Below, piece after piece: positions 52,908 through 61,276 of a stretch of DNA of 64,000 nucleotides (position 1 is the first letter of the stretch; every line of letters starts with the position of its first letter). Under the pieces are notes generated by a model. It saw only the letters and a program-made list of their open reading frames with translations. It ran no database searches and was not told the origin of the DNA. Location of the stretch: positions 54,418-118,417 of the forward strand of contig NZ_JAHEAG010000024.1 of NCBI RefSeq assembly GCF_018596315.1. The letters are read 5' to 3'. The translations under genes were made by a program, and so were the position numbers. Source of the stretch: Bradyrhizobium sp. SRL28 (lineage in GTDB: Bacteria > Pseudomonadota > Alphaproteobacteria > Rhizobiales > Xanthobacteraceae).

Positions 52908-53652
52908 CGGCCGCCTCACCGAGATAGACCGCCTTGACCTGCGGATCCCTGGCCACCTCGTCGGGCGGTCCCTCCACCAGCATGGCGCCGTTGACGAGGA
53001 CGGAAATACGGTCGGCGAATGAGAACACCAGATCCATGTCGTGCTCGATCAGCAGCACGGTAACGTCGCGCGGCAGCGCGGCGACCGCCGCCAGAATATC
53101 GTGGCGTTCGCTCTCGGGCACGCCGGCAGCAGGCTCGTCAAGCAGCAGCACGCGGGGCTTGGTCGCAATCGCGACCGCGATCTCGAGCAGGCGCTGCTTG
53201 CCGTAAGGAAGCGTTGCGGTGCGTTCGTTCATCACGTCGAGCAGATGAAAGCGCCCGAGCGTCTCGGCAATCTCCTCGTTGACGTCGGCGCGCGTGCCCA
53301 TCCGCCGCCACCAGTCGCCGCCGCGGCCGAGCCGTTCGGAGACGGCGAGCCCGATCGTTTCGAGCGGGGTCAGATCGGCATAGAGCTGGTTGATCTGGAA
53401 GGTGCGCGAGAGCCCGCGCAGCACCCGCGTGTGAACCGCAAGGTCAGTGATGTCGTTGCCTTCGAGCAGGATCCGCCCTCCATTCGGCTTGAGCACGCCG
53501 GTCAGGAGATTGATGACGGTGGTCTTGCCGGCGCCGTTTGGCCCGATCAGGGCGTGGCGGGCGCCCTGCTCCACCTTCAGCGACAGGTCGCGCGTGACGC
53601 GCAAGCCGCCGAAGGATTTTTCCAACCCTCTGGTTTCCAGCGCGATCGTCAT
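52900..53652 (-). CDS. livG: Branched-chain amino-acid ABC transporter ATPase (LivG type)
   Basis: A 250-residue ATPase with Walker A GPNGAGKTT, a LivG-type signature LPYGKQRLLE, and Walker B VLLLDEPAAGV. The start overlaps the livM stop (ATGA, 53649-53652) and the end overlaps livF. The frame is open to 53727 inside livM, but ATG 53652 fits the family. Confidence 0.94.
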   Translation of the reverse strand: MTIALETRGLEKSFGGLRVTRDLSLKVEQGARHALIGPNGAGKTTVINLLTGVLKPNGGRILLEGNDITDLAVHTRVLRGLSRTFQINQLYADLTPLETIGLAVSERLGRGGDWWRRMGTRADVNEEIAETLGRFHLLDVMNERTATLPYGKQRLLEIAVAIATKPRVLLLDEPAAGVPESERHDILAAVAALPRDVTVLLIEHDMDLVFSFADRISVLVNGAMLVEGPPDEVARDPQVKAVYLGEAADA

Positions 53653-54680
53653 GGCGCATCGCTTTCGGGAACGGCCACGACGGCCTTGCGTCCAAAGACC
53701 CGACGGATCACGAGGTTCGGCCCCCAAAGCACCCAGCGATGGATGCGCTCGCGGCCCACCAGCACGATCACGACCAGAACCAGCCCGATCCAGAACATCC
53801 AGTATTGCGGCGTGATGGTCTGAAACAGTTCCTGCAGCATCTTGAACACGACCGCACCGATCAATCCGCCATAGAGATAGCCGGTGCCCCCGATGACGAG
53901 CACCAGCATCAGATCGGCCGAGCGCTCGAATGCGAACACGTCGAGGGAGGCCAGCGCCGTGGTCTGGGTGAACAGCGCCCCGGCAATGCCCGCGTAAAAC
54001 GCCGCCACCGTATAGATCGCGATCAGGCGGCGGTTCACGGGTACACCGATCGCGGACGCCCGCAACGGATTGTTCTTGATCGCGCGCAGCGACAGGCCGA
54101 ACGGCGAATTCACGATCCGCCGCGCCAGGAGAAACAGCAGGAACAGCACGATCAGCGAGTAAAAGAAGCCGGTCTTGCCGAACATGTCGAACGCAAACAG
54201 GCCGAGGATCGGCTGCATTTCGATGCCCTGCAGGCCATCGGTGCCGCCGGTGATGTTGGAGAAACGTTCCGCGAGCGCTTCCAGCAGCAGCGCGATACCG
54301 AGCGTCACCATCAGCCGGGTCAGGTCGACGCCTCGGATGACGAGGAAGCTGGTGAGGAAGCCGAGCGCCATGGCGATCAGCCCGGCTACGACCAGCGCGA
54401 TGACCGGCTCGTTGATGATGCCGTGCAGCGCCAGCAGCCCTGCCGAGTACGCACCGACGCCGAAGAAGGCGGCGTGCCCCAACGAGACGATGCCGGCATA
54501 GCCGAGGATCAGATCGAGCGACAGCGTGAACAACGCCAGCCGCAGGATATCGGTCATGATCAGGTAGCGGGACGGAAACAGGAACGCGCAGGACGCTGCG
54601 AGAACCCAGAACACGATTTCGGCCGGACGCCAGCGGGCGCGGGCGATGGCATGGGATGAAACATCGGAGACTGCGGTCAT
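53649..54680 (-). CDS. livM: Branched-chain amino-acid ABC transporter permease (LivM type)
   Basis: A 343-residue inner-membrane permease with about eight to ten hydrophobic segments. Seen: LDLILGYAGIVSLGHAAFFGVGAY, characteristic of LivM, and the cytoplasmic loop SPFGLSLRAIKNNPLRASAIG that contacts the ATPases. It begins seven bases after livH. Confidence 0.94.
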   Translation of the reverse strand: MTAVSDVSSHAIARARWRPAEIVFWVLAASCAFLFPSRYLIMTDILRLALFTLSLDLILGYAGIVSLGHAAFFGVGAYSAGLLALHGIINEPVIALVVAGLIAMALGFLTSFLVIRGVDLTRLMVTLGIALLLEALAERFSNITGGTDGLQGIEMQPILGLFAFDMFGKTGFFYSLIVLFLLFLLARRIVNSPFGLSLRAIKNNPLRASAIGVPVNRRLIAIYTVAAFYAGIAGALFTQTTALASLDVFAFERSADLMLVLVIGGTGYLYGGLIGAVVFKMLQELFQTITPQYWMFWIGLVLVVIVLVGRERIHRWVLWGPNLVIRRVFGRKAVVAVPESDAP

Positions 54681-54687
54681 CGCTGGC

Positions 54688-55557
54688 TCACCGCGCGGCA
54701 GCGCGGCCGAACAGGCCGTTCGGACGCCAGATCAGGATTACGATCATGATGGTGTAGATGACGAACGGGCCCATCTTCGGCACGTAATACTTGCCGGCGA
54801 CGTCGCCGATGCCGAGCAACAGCGAAGCGAGGAACGGCCCGGTGATGCTGGAGGAGCCGCCGACGGTGACCACGATCAAAAAGTAAATCATGAATTTCAG
54901 CGGAAAATACGGATCGAGCCCGAGGATCTCGGCGCTGAGCGCCCCGCCGAGACCCGCCAGGCCGCAACCAAAAGCAAACGTGAACGCAAAAACCTGCGGC
55001 ACGTTGATGCCGAGGCCGCTGGCGGCGCGCGGATCGTCCACCGCAGCCCGCAGGCGGCTGCCAAAGCGGGTCTTCGCCAGGATCAATTGCAGCGCCACCG
55101 TCAGCAGGCCGCAGATCACGATGATCATCAGCCGGTAGCGGCCGATGCCGACGCCGAAGAAATCGAACTGGCCCTCGAGCGCCGCCGGCAGCTTGATGAA
55201 GATGCGCGACGACCCCATGATGTAGTCCACCGCCGCCACCGACATGAAAGTCAGACCAATTGTGAACAGCACCTGGTCGAGATGGCTGCGGGTGTAGAGG
55301 TGGCGGTAGAGCGTGCGTTCCAGCAGCACCCCTATCGCCGCGGCCGAGACAAAGGCGAGCGGCAGCGCTGCGAAGAACGGCCAGCCGGAATTGTTCACCA
55401 GCACGGCGCAGATATAGCCGCCAGTCATGGCGAAGGCGCCATGGGCGAGATTGACGAAATTCATCAGTCCCAGCGTCACCGCCAGCCCGCAGGCCAGCAC
55501 GAACAGCAGCATGCCGTAGGCGACACCGTCGAACAGGATGGTGAACAGCGTAGTCAT
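54688..55557 (-). CDS. livH: Branched-chain amino-acid ABC transporter permease (LivH type)
   Basis: A 289-residue permease with about eight hydrophobic segments; LVLACGLAVTLGLMNFVNLAHGAFAM at the N-terminus and SRLRAAVDDPRAASGLGIN in the ATPase-contact loop are typical of LivH. It is separated from the binding-protein gene by 143 bases of repeat sequence, so the stoichiometrically higher binding protein may be controlled by that spacer. Confidence 0.94.
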   Translation of the reverse strand: MTTLFTILFDGVAYGMLLFVLACGLAVTLGLMNFVNLAHGAFAMTGGYICAVLVNNSGWPFFAALPLAFVSAAAIGVLLERTLYRHLYTRSHLDQVLFTIGLTFMSVAAVDYIMGSSRIFIKLPAALEGQFDFFGVGIGRYRLMIIVICGLLTVALQLILAKTRFGSRLRAAVDDPRAASGLGINVPQVFAFTFAFGCGLAGLGGALSAEILGLDPYFPLKFMIYFLIVVTVGGSSSITGPFLASLLLGIGDVAGKYYVPKMGPFVIYTIMIVILIWRPNGLFGRAAAR

Positions 55558-55579
55558 CGATCGGGGTTCAAGCCTCTAA

Positions 55580-55690
55580 ACAGAAATCGTCGTCATTCCG
55601 GGATGGTCCGAAGGACCAGACCCGGAATCTCGAGATCCCGGGTTCGCGCTCCGCGCGCCCTCAGATGTGCAATTGCACATCTGAGATGAC
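55580..55690. repeat. Dispersed CGTCATTCCGGG-type repeat with palindrome CTCAGATGTGCAATTGCACATCTGAG
   Basis: CGTCATTCCGGGATGG...CAGACCCGGAATCTCGAGATC...CGCGCCC is a common intergenic repeat type in this group, fused here to a 26-bp perfect palindrome (55661-55686) whose core recurs at 41625. It sits inside the transporter unit between the binding-protein gene and livH. Confidence 0.78.
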
Positions 55691-55700
55691 GGCTTCGCCG

Positions 55701-56873
55701 TCACTTCTTCGTCTTGCCGGAATCCTTCACCGCCTCGAAGGTCGCGAATTCGACGTTGTAGAGTTCGCCGTCGACCTTCTCGACCTTGCGGATGTAGATG
55801 TTCTGCACGATGTCGCGGGTTTCCGGATCGATCGAGATCGGGCCGCGCGGGCTTTCCCACTTCATGCCCTTCATCGCCTCGATCAGCGCATCGCCGTCGG
55901 TCTTGCCGCCGGTCTTCTTCAGCGCCTCGTAGATCAGGCGGATGCCGTCATAGCCGCCGACCGCCATGAAGCCCGGGCGCGAGCCGAAAGCCTTCTTGTA
56001 GGCAGCGACGAATTCCTTGTTTGCGGCCGAGGGATGCGCTGCGGAATAGAGATGCGCGGTGACGGTGCCGAGCGCTGCATCGCCCATGCCGTTGAGCAGA
56101 TCGTCGTCCATCACGTCGCCGGGGCCGATCACCTTGATGCCCGCCTTGTCGAGCCCGCGTTCGGCATACTGCTTCATGAAGTTGCCGCCCTGTCCCGCCG
56201 GCACGAACACGAACACGGCGTCGGGCTTGGAGTCCTTCATGCGCTGCAGAAACGGTGCGAAATCAGGGTTTTGCAGCGGCACCTTCACCTCTTCGACGAT
56301 CTCGCCGCCGCCGGCGGTAAAGTTCTGCTTGAAGAAGTTCAGCGCGTCGTTGCCGGGCGCATAGTCGGAGGTCAGCGTTGCGACCTTCTTGATGCCGTTC
56401 TTGGCGGCCCAGTCACCGATGATGGTCGACGACTGCGCCAGCGTGAAAGAAGTGCGCACGATGTAGGGCGAACGCTCGGTTATGATCGAGGTGCCCGCCG
56501 CCATCACGATTTCCGGAACCTTGGCCTGCGTCGCCAGCGGCGCCGCCGCGAGCGCAGCGGGCGTCACGCCAAAACCCGCGATGAAACTGACCTTGTCGTT
56601 GACGATCAGTTCCTGCGCGAGGCGCTTGGTGTTGTCGGGAACCGCCCCGTCATCCTTCAGGATGACTTCGATCTTCTTGCCGGCGACGGTGTCGCCGTTC
56701 TGCTGCATGTAGAGCTTGACCGCGTTGTCGATCTGCTTGCCGGTCGATGCCTGGCCGCCGGTCATCGGCAGGATCAGACCGATCTTGACGGTCTCCTGGG
56801 CGTGAGCCGGCGCGAGCGCCAGCATCCCGGCGACGGCGCCGGCGGCCAGCAACATGTGACTGCGAATAGACAT
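55701..56873 (-). CDS. ABC transporter periplasmic binding protein (LivK/Leu-binding type)
   Basis: A 390-residue exported binding protein. Signal peptide residues 1-25 (AGMLALAPAHAQ), then VKIGLILPMTGGQASTGKQ, a type 1 periplasmic fold start, KDDGAVPDNTKRLAQEL and FKQNFTAGGGEIVEE. The ligand may be branched-chain amino acids or other hydrophobic or aromatic acids; the family is broad. Two ATGs (56879 and 56873) are possible; the second has better spacing from GGGGAG. It begins the transporter unit. Confidence 0.92.
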   Translation of the reverse strand: MSIRSHMLLAAGAVAGMLALAPAHAQETVKIGLILPMTGGQASTGKQIDNAVKLYMQQNGDTVAGKKIEVILKDDGAVPDNTKRLAQELIVNDKVSFIAGFGVTPAALAAAPLATQAKVPEIVMAAGTSIITERSPYIVRTSFTLAQSSTIIGDWAAKNGIKKVATLTSDYAPGNDALNFFKQNFTAGGGEIVEEVKVPLQNPDFAPFLQRMKDSKPDAVFVFVPAGQGGNFMKQYAERGLDKAGIKVIGPGDVMDDDLLNGMGDAALGTVTAHLYSAAHPSAANKEFVAAYKKAFGSRPGFMAVGGYDGIRLIYEALKKTGGKTDGDALIEAMKGMKWESPRGPISIDPETRDIVQNIYIRKVEKVDGELYNVEFATFEAVKDSGKTKK

Positions 56874-57050
56874 GAACATCTCTCCCCCTGATCGGCCTTG
56901 TGTCCTCGAACCGAGTCCCCGGCCCTTGATCTCACCATAACCCAGATTTTTCGGCCGGGTAGCGCGGCAACATGGCGTCCTTGACCGCCCTTTTGTCAAT
57001 CGGACCATTGGCTGTCGCGGCGAAGCGGCCAGGCCCAGCCGGAACTGTCA

Positions 57051-57079
57051 TGAAATACGCGACGGTATTATAGTATAAT
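57051..57079 (+). promoter_or_regulatory. Possible plus-strand promoter
   Basis: A perfect TATAAT (57074-57079) with a weak -35-like TGAAAT (57051-57056) 17 bases upstream. It points to the lipoprotein gene at 57233. The -35 match is poor and alphaproteobacterial promoters often differ from this pattern. Confidence 0.25.
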
Positions 57080-57116
57080 CCGATATCGCCGCCCGACGCC
57101 TCCCCGTGATCGGTCT

Positions 57117-57136
57117 ATTTGTACGATTGTACAAAT
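57117..57136. promoter_or_regulatory. Perfect operator-like palindrome ATTTGTAC-GATT-GTACAAAT
   Basis: Eight-base perfect arms around GATT in the 360-base spacer between the binding-protein gene (minus) and the lipoprotein gene (plus). TTGTAC...GTACAA resembles sites bound by GntR-family repressors. It has little T-run and lies upstream of both genes, so an operator is more likely than a terminator. Confidence 0.5.
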
Positions 57137-57232
57137 CAAATGGTCCTGTCAACAAAGAAGCGCCTTGCCGGTTCCCGAAAGGCAGCGCCCTAAATCCATC
57201 ATCCTTAAACGGTCTGGGTGTATCCTTCCGCC

Positions 57233-57511
57233 ATGCCGACCAGCGCACGCCGTATTGTCACGATCCTCACCGTTGCCCTCGCGGGCTGCGGCCTGGCCGG
57301 TTGCGGCACCATCAACGAGAAAATCGCAGCCGGGGTCAGCGACGCCATTCCGGCGGCGGTCGGCGGCCTGCCCGCGGACGCGCCGCCGCGCCCCGGCACC
57401 GCGAAGTACGACGAGTACATGCGGGAGCGCGAGCGAAAGCGCCTGCTGCCGGCCTCTGAACGCGGCGAGGAAGCCAAGCCCGCGCCCGCCACGCAGGGCG
57501 CGGCTCGCTAG
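57233..57511 (+). CDS. Small lipoprotein
   Basis: A 92-residue predicted lipoprotein: N-terminal hydrophobic stretch IVTILTVALAGCGLAGC with a lipobox (LAGC), then a Pro-rich region (GLPADAPPRPGTAKYDEYM) and a charged helix (RERERKRLLPASERGEEAKP). No function is known. Its stop TAG lies at the start of the following dispersed-repeat hairpin. Confidence 0.72.
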   Translation: MPTSARRIVTILTVALAGCGLAGCGTINEKIAAGVSDAIPAAVGGLPADAPPRPGTAKYDEYMRERERKRLLPASERGEEAKPAPATQGAAR

Positions 57512-57619
57512 AGCCTGATCAATGATCAGGCTCTAGATTCCCTTTTTGACGCGTTTTCTTCACGCGAACCGGTACCCACCCCCGGATCAAGTACGAGGGC
57601 ATGCTTCGCTCGAAAACGC
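57508..57619 (+). repeat. Dispersed TAGAGC-hairpin repeat, copy 2
   Basis: Starts CTAGAGCCTGATC-AAT-GATCAGGCTCTAG (perfect 13-bp stem), then TTTTTGACGCGTTTTCTTCACGCGAACC through GCATGCTTCGCTCGAAAACGCT. Copies lie at 2854-2978 and 61077-61197. Its first TAG is the stop codon of the lipoprotein gene. Confidence 0.85.
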
Positions 57620-57623
57620 TACG

Positions 57624-58487
57624 TCAGTCCATGAACACGACCGCCTTACGGCCGTTGAGGATGACGCGGTCCTCGAGGTGATGGCGCATGGCGCGCGCCA
57701 GCACGCGGCGTTCGATGTCGCGGCCCTTGCGCGAGAGATCTTCCGGCGTATCGCGGTGGCTGATGCGCGCGACGTCCTGGTCGATGATCGGGCCTTCGTC
57801 GAGGTCGCGCGTGACGTAATGCGCGGTGGCGCCGATCAGCTTGACGCCGCGCTCATGCGCCTGGTGGTAGGGCCGCGCGCCCTTGAAGCCCGGCAGGAAC
57901 GAGTGGTGGATGTTGATGCAGCGCCCCGACAGTCTTGCCGACATCTCGTCCGACAGGATCTGCATATAACGCGCCAGCACCACGAGATCGGTCTTTGTGT
58001 CCTGGACGAGCTTCCAGACCGCATCTTCCTGCTCGCGCTTGGTTTCCTTCGTCACCGGCATGTAGTGGAACGGGATCTCGCCGAAATCCAGATTGCCGTA
58101 GGTCTCGCGCGGGTGGTTGGAGACAACAGCGGTCGGGATCATCTCGAGTTCGCCGGTGCGCCAGCGATAGAGGATATCGACCAGGCAATGATCCGATTTG
58201 GAAACCAGCAGCATCACGCGCCGGCGATTGGCACGGTCGCGCATCTGCCATTCCATGGCAAAGCGATCGGCGATCGCGGTAAAGCCGGTCTGCAGGGCCT
58301 GCAATTCGACCGCGAGATCGGCGGCGGTGAACACCACCCGCATGAAGAATTTCCCGGTCTCGATGTCGTCGAACTGCTGGGCGTCCAGAATGTTCTGCCC
58401 GTTATGGGCGAGAAAGGTCGACACCGCGGAAACGATGCCGGGGCGATCCGGGCAGGACAGGGTCAGAACGAATTGATGATCGGGCAT
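57624..58487 (-). CDS. purU: Formyltetrahydrofolate deformylase
   Basis: A 287-residue enzyme that hydrolyses 10-formyl-THF to formate and THF. An N-terminal ACT domain (FVLTLSCPDRPGIVSAVSTF) is followed by a formyltransferase-fold domain with NIHHSFLPGFKGARPY and DEGPIIDQDVARISH, the conserved His and Asp. ATG 58487 is chosen directly before the ACT domain; the frame is open to 58553. It converges with the lipoprotein gene, separated by the dispersed repeat. Confidence 0.94.
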   Translation of the reverse strand: MPDHQFVLTLSCPDRPGIVSAVSTFLAHNGQNILDAQQFDDIETGKFFMRVVFTAADLAVELQALQTGFTAIADRFAMEWQMRDRANRRRVMLLVSKSDHCLVDILYRWRTGELEMIPTAVVSNHPRETYGNLDFGEIPFHYMPVTKETKREQEDAVWKLVQDTKTDLVVLARYMQILSDEMSARLSGRCINIHHSFLPGFKGARPYHQAHERGVKLIGATAHYVTRDLDEGPIIDQDVARISHRDTPEDLSRKGRDIERRVLARAMRHHLEDRVILNGRKAVVFMD

Positions 58488-58630
58488 GGCGCGGACTTGA
58501 CTACAATTCAGGCAGAAGGGTGAAAACCTCGGATTTGCGCCCTGCTCTATCACCGCGCATGCGCTTGCGCCAATCCCGAAACCGGAGGAAGGATGAACAA
58601 AGCGCGAAGCAAAAGCGTTGGAGCGAGATC

Positions 58631-59476
58631 ATGGCTGACAGATTGAACGGTTACCGCATCCTGATCCTGGAAACGCGCGAGGAAGCGCAGTTTTCCCGCC
58701 TGCTCACCGAGCAGGGCGCCGACGTGCTGCAATGTCCGATGTTCACCATCCACGACGCGCCAGACCCTGCGCCGGTCGAAGCCTGGATCGGGCGGTGCAT
58801 TGAAAAGCCCCTCGATGATTTGGTGCTGATGACGGGCGAAGGCCTGCGCCGGCTGATGAAGGTGGTCCGCCGCATCGGTGTCGAACAGGAGTTCATTGCC
58901 GCCCTCGGCAAGGCGCGCAAATTCGCGCGCGGGCCCAAACCAGGCAAGGCGCTGCGCGAAATCGGGCTGGAACCGCAGATGACGACGGAAATGCCAACCT
59001 CCGAAGGCATCGCCGAGATGCTGTCGCGCCTCGATCTTGGCGGCCATCGCCTCGGCCTGCAGCTTTACCCTGACAAGGATCACAGCGTCCTGATCGGCGC
59101 GATCAAGGCGCAAGGCGCCGAGGTCGATACCGTGCTGCCCTATGCCTATGACGCCCAGGCCGCCGACGCCAACATCATCACCGCGATCGACGAGATGGCG
59201 GAAGGTCGCATCGATGCGATCGCGCTGACCAATCTCGGCCAGATCCGCCGCCTGATCGAGGTCGCCCGCGCAAGAGGCTGCGAGGACCGGCTACGCGAAG
59301 GGCTTGAATGTACGCCTATCGCGTCCGTCGGACCGGCAGTATCGGACGAACTCAAATCGCACGGCCTGCGCACCGACATCTATCCGGCTGAAGACGCGTT
59401 CTTCATGCGGCCGCTGATCTCGGCGATGGCGGCGGCGCTTGGCAAGAACCCGCCGCGCGCGGCTGAAGGAAACTGA
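58631..59476 (+). CDS. hemD: Uroporphyrinogen-III synthase
   Basis: A 281-residue HemD-type enzyme that closes the tetrapyrrole ring. Seen: RILILETREEAQFSRLLTEQGADVL, LVLMTGEGLRRLM, YAYDAQAADANIITAIDEM, DAIALTNLGQIRRLIEVA and IASVGPAVSDELKSHGL. This is the longer HemD form seen in operons outside the main heme cluster. ATG 58631 fits; the leader back to 58520 is unlikely. It is divergent from purU. Confidence 0.87.
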   Translation: MADRLNGYRILILETREEAQFSRLLTEQGADVLQCPMFTIHDAPDPAPVEAWIGRCIEKPLDDLVLMTGEGLRRLMKVVRRIGVEQEFIAALGKARKFARGPKPGKALREIGLEPQMTTEMPTSEGIAEMLSRLDLGGHRLGLQLYPDKDHSVLIGAIKAQGAEVDTVLPYAYDAQAADANIITAIDEMAEGRIDAIALTNLGQIRRLIEVARARGCEDRLREGLECTPIASVGPAVSDELKSHGLRTDIYPAEDAFFMRPLISAMAAALGKNPPRAAEGN

Positions 59477-59714
59477 CCAGAGCGGCGCGCAATCGCCGCA
59501 CCATCCACACACCGACAGAGTCTGAACGCAAGAACGAGTTGTTGACACGCGAGACCCTTGGTCCAATTGTCGGAGATCGCTGAGCGCGATGAGCAACAGG
59601 TCAAGGCTCCTGTCCCAGCGGCTGAGGTCGCCGGCCTGCTCGACGTAAAGACACCCAAAGAGGTGTCGTTGAATCCGCATCTTGAGGATACGCGACACCA
59701 ACTACGGGGGCTTC

Positions 59715-61079
59715 ATGAGCACGACCGCAGCAACCGCCGAACGATCACAACCACTGCCGCCCAATGTTGGGGCCGTCGAATCGATCTATTCGAAGGTCAA
59801 TTGGCGGATCCTTCCGTTGCTGCTGATCGCCTACATGATCGCCTACCTCGACCGCATCAACATCGGCTACGCGCAACTGCAGATGAAGCAGACGCTGCCC
59901 TTTGGCGATGCCGTCTACGGGCTCGGCGCAGGCATCTTCTTCGTGGGATACTTTCTGTTCGAAGTTCCGAGCAACCTGTTGCTGGAGAGGATCGGAGCGC
60001 GCAAGACGCTGCTGCGTATCATGGTGTTGTGGGGGCTTACCGCGGCGGCGATGATGTTCGTGACGACGCCGACGCAATTCTATATTGCACGCTTCCTGCT
60101 CGGCGTATTCGAGGCGGGTTTCTTTCCCGGCATCATACTCTATTTCACTTACTGGTATCCCTCTGTCCGCCGCGGGCAAGTCATTGCGATCTTTATGTCG
60201 GCGACCGCCATCGTCAGCGTGATCGCCGGACCGCTCTGCGGCGCCATCCTCAAATATTTCGACGGAATGAATGGCTGGTACGGGTGGCAATGGCTGTTCC
60301 TGGTGCAGGGCCTGCCGGCCGCGATACTCGGCGTCATCATCTATTTCTATCTGCAGGACAAGCCGGTCGATGCACACTGGTTGTCGCCAGCCGAGCGAAA
60401 CCTGCTCCGGCACAATCTGGAACACGACGAAAAAGATATCGAAGGCGAAACCGAAAGCACGGTCGGCCAGATGATCCGCGATCCCAAAGTGTATCTGCTC
60501 GCCCTGGTCTATTTCCTGCTGCTAGGCGCGACCTACACGATGGTGTTCTGGCTACCGACCTTGATCCAGAGCTGGGGCGTCAAGGATTTGCTGCTGATCG
60601 GCATCTATTCCGCGATCCCGAACGCGATCGGTATCGTCGGAATGATCCTGATCGGTCGCAGTTCCGACAAGCATCATGAGCGACGCTGGCATTTCGCTGC
60701 GTGTGTGGTCGTCGCAGCGGTCGGCTTGTGGATTACGACCCTGCTGCAGGGACATCTGGTCGGATCGATAGCTGCGCTTTCATTCGCGGTCATCGGAATT
60801 GCAGCTGCAACGCCGCTGTTCTTCACCCTCATCACCGAATATCTTTCGGTCGCGGCCGCCGCCGCCGGCATTGCGCTGATCAGCAGCCTGGGCAACCTCG
60901 GCCCCGCGGTTGCTCCGTCGATCAACGGATTTATCACGCAGTACACCGGCAACAACACCTACAGCATGTACCTGGTGATGGCGCTTTATCTCCTGGCCGG
61001 CGTCATCTTGCTGGTCACGGTCAAGGCCGCGAAGGGAGCGAGCCATGGCGCAGCCGCAACGCCCGCGCCTTCGAGTTAG
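59715..61079 (+). CDS. MFS transporter, anion:cation symporter (ACS) family
   Basis: A 454-residue permease with 12 predicted membrane segments. Seen: LPLLLIAYMIAYLDRINIGYA (helix 1), FEVPSNLLLERIGARK, and YFTYWYPSVRRGQVIAIFMSA, all typical of the tartrate/phthalate/4-hydroxyphenylacetate permease group. It probably imports an organic acid. ATG 59715 follows a G-rich stretch; the frame is open a little further upstream. Its stop TAG is the start of the downstream dispersed repeat. Confidence 0.9.
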   Translation: MSTTAATAERSQPLPPNVGAVESIYSKVNWRILPLLLIAYMIAYLDRINIGYAQLQMKQTLPFGDAVYGLGAGIFFVGYFLFEVPSNLLLERIGARKTLLRIMVLWGLTAAAMMFVTTPTQFYIARFLLGVFEAGFFPGIILYFTYWYPSVRRGQVIAIFMSATAIVSVIAGPLCGAILKYFDGMNGWYGWQWLFLVQGLPAAILGVIIYFYLQDKPVDAHWLSPAERNLLRHNLEHDEKDIEGETESTVGQMIRDPKVYLLALVYFLLLGATYTMVFWLPTLIQSWGVKDLLLIGIYSAIPNAIGIVGMILIGRSSDKHHERRWHFAACVVVAAVGLWITTLLQGHLVGSIAALSFAVIGIAAATPLFFTLITEYLSVAAAAAGIALISSLGNLGPAVAPSINGFITQYTGNNTYSMYLVMALYLLAGVILLVTVKAAKGASHGAAATPAPSS

Positions 61080-61197
61080 AGCTTCGGTTCTGATTGAAAC
61101 CGAAGCTCTAGATTCTTGTTTTGACGCGTTTTCTTCACACGAACCGCTATCCACCTGCCGGATCAAGTCCTAGGGCATGCTTCGCTCGAAAACGCGT
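61077..61197 (+). repeat. Dispersed TAGAGC-hairpin repeat, copy 3
   Basis: TAGAGCTTCGGTT...AACCGAAGCTCTA hairpin (61077-61110), then GATTCTTGTTTTGACGCGTTTTCTTC through GCATGCTTCGCTCGAAAACGC. The first TAG is the stop codon of the MFS gene. Terminator function is likely. Confidence 0.85.
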
Positions 61198-61276
61198 TAG
61201 GGCACCTCGCGGTGGCCGGCGGCGGGCTGAGTGGGTACCGTAGCCGTTTTCGGTCGCCAATCAGCGCCACGTTCGA

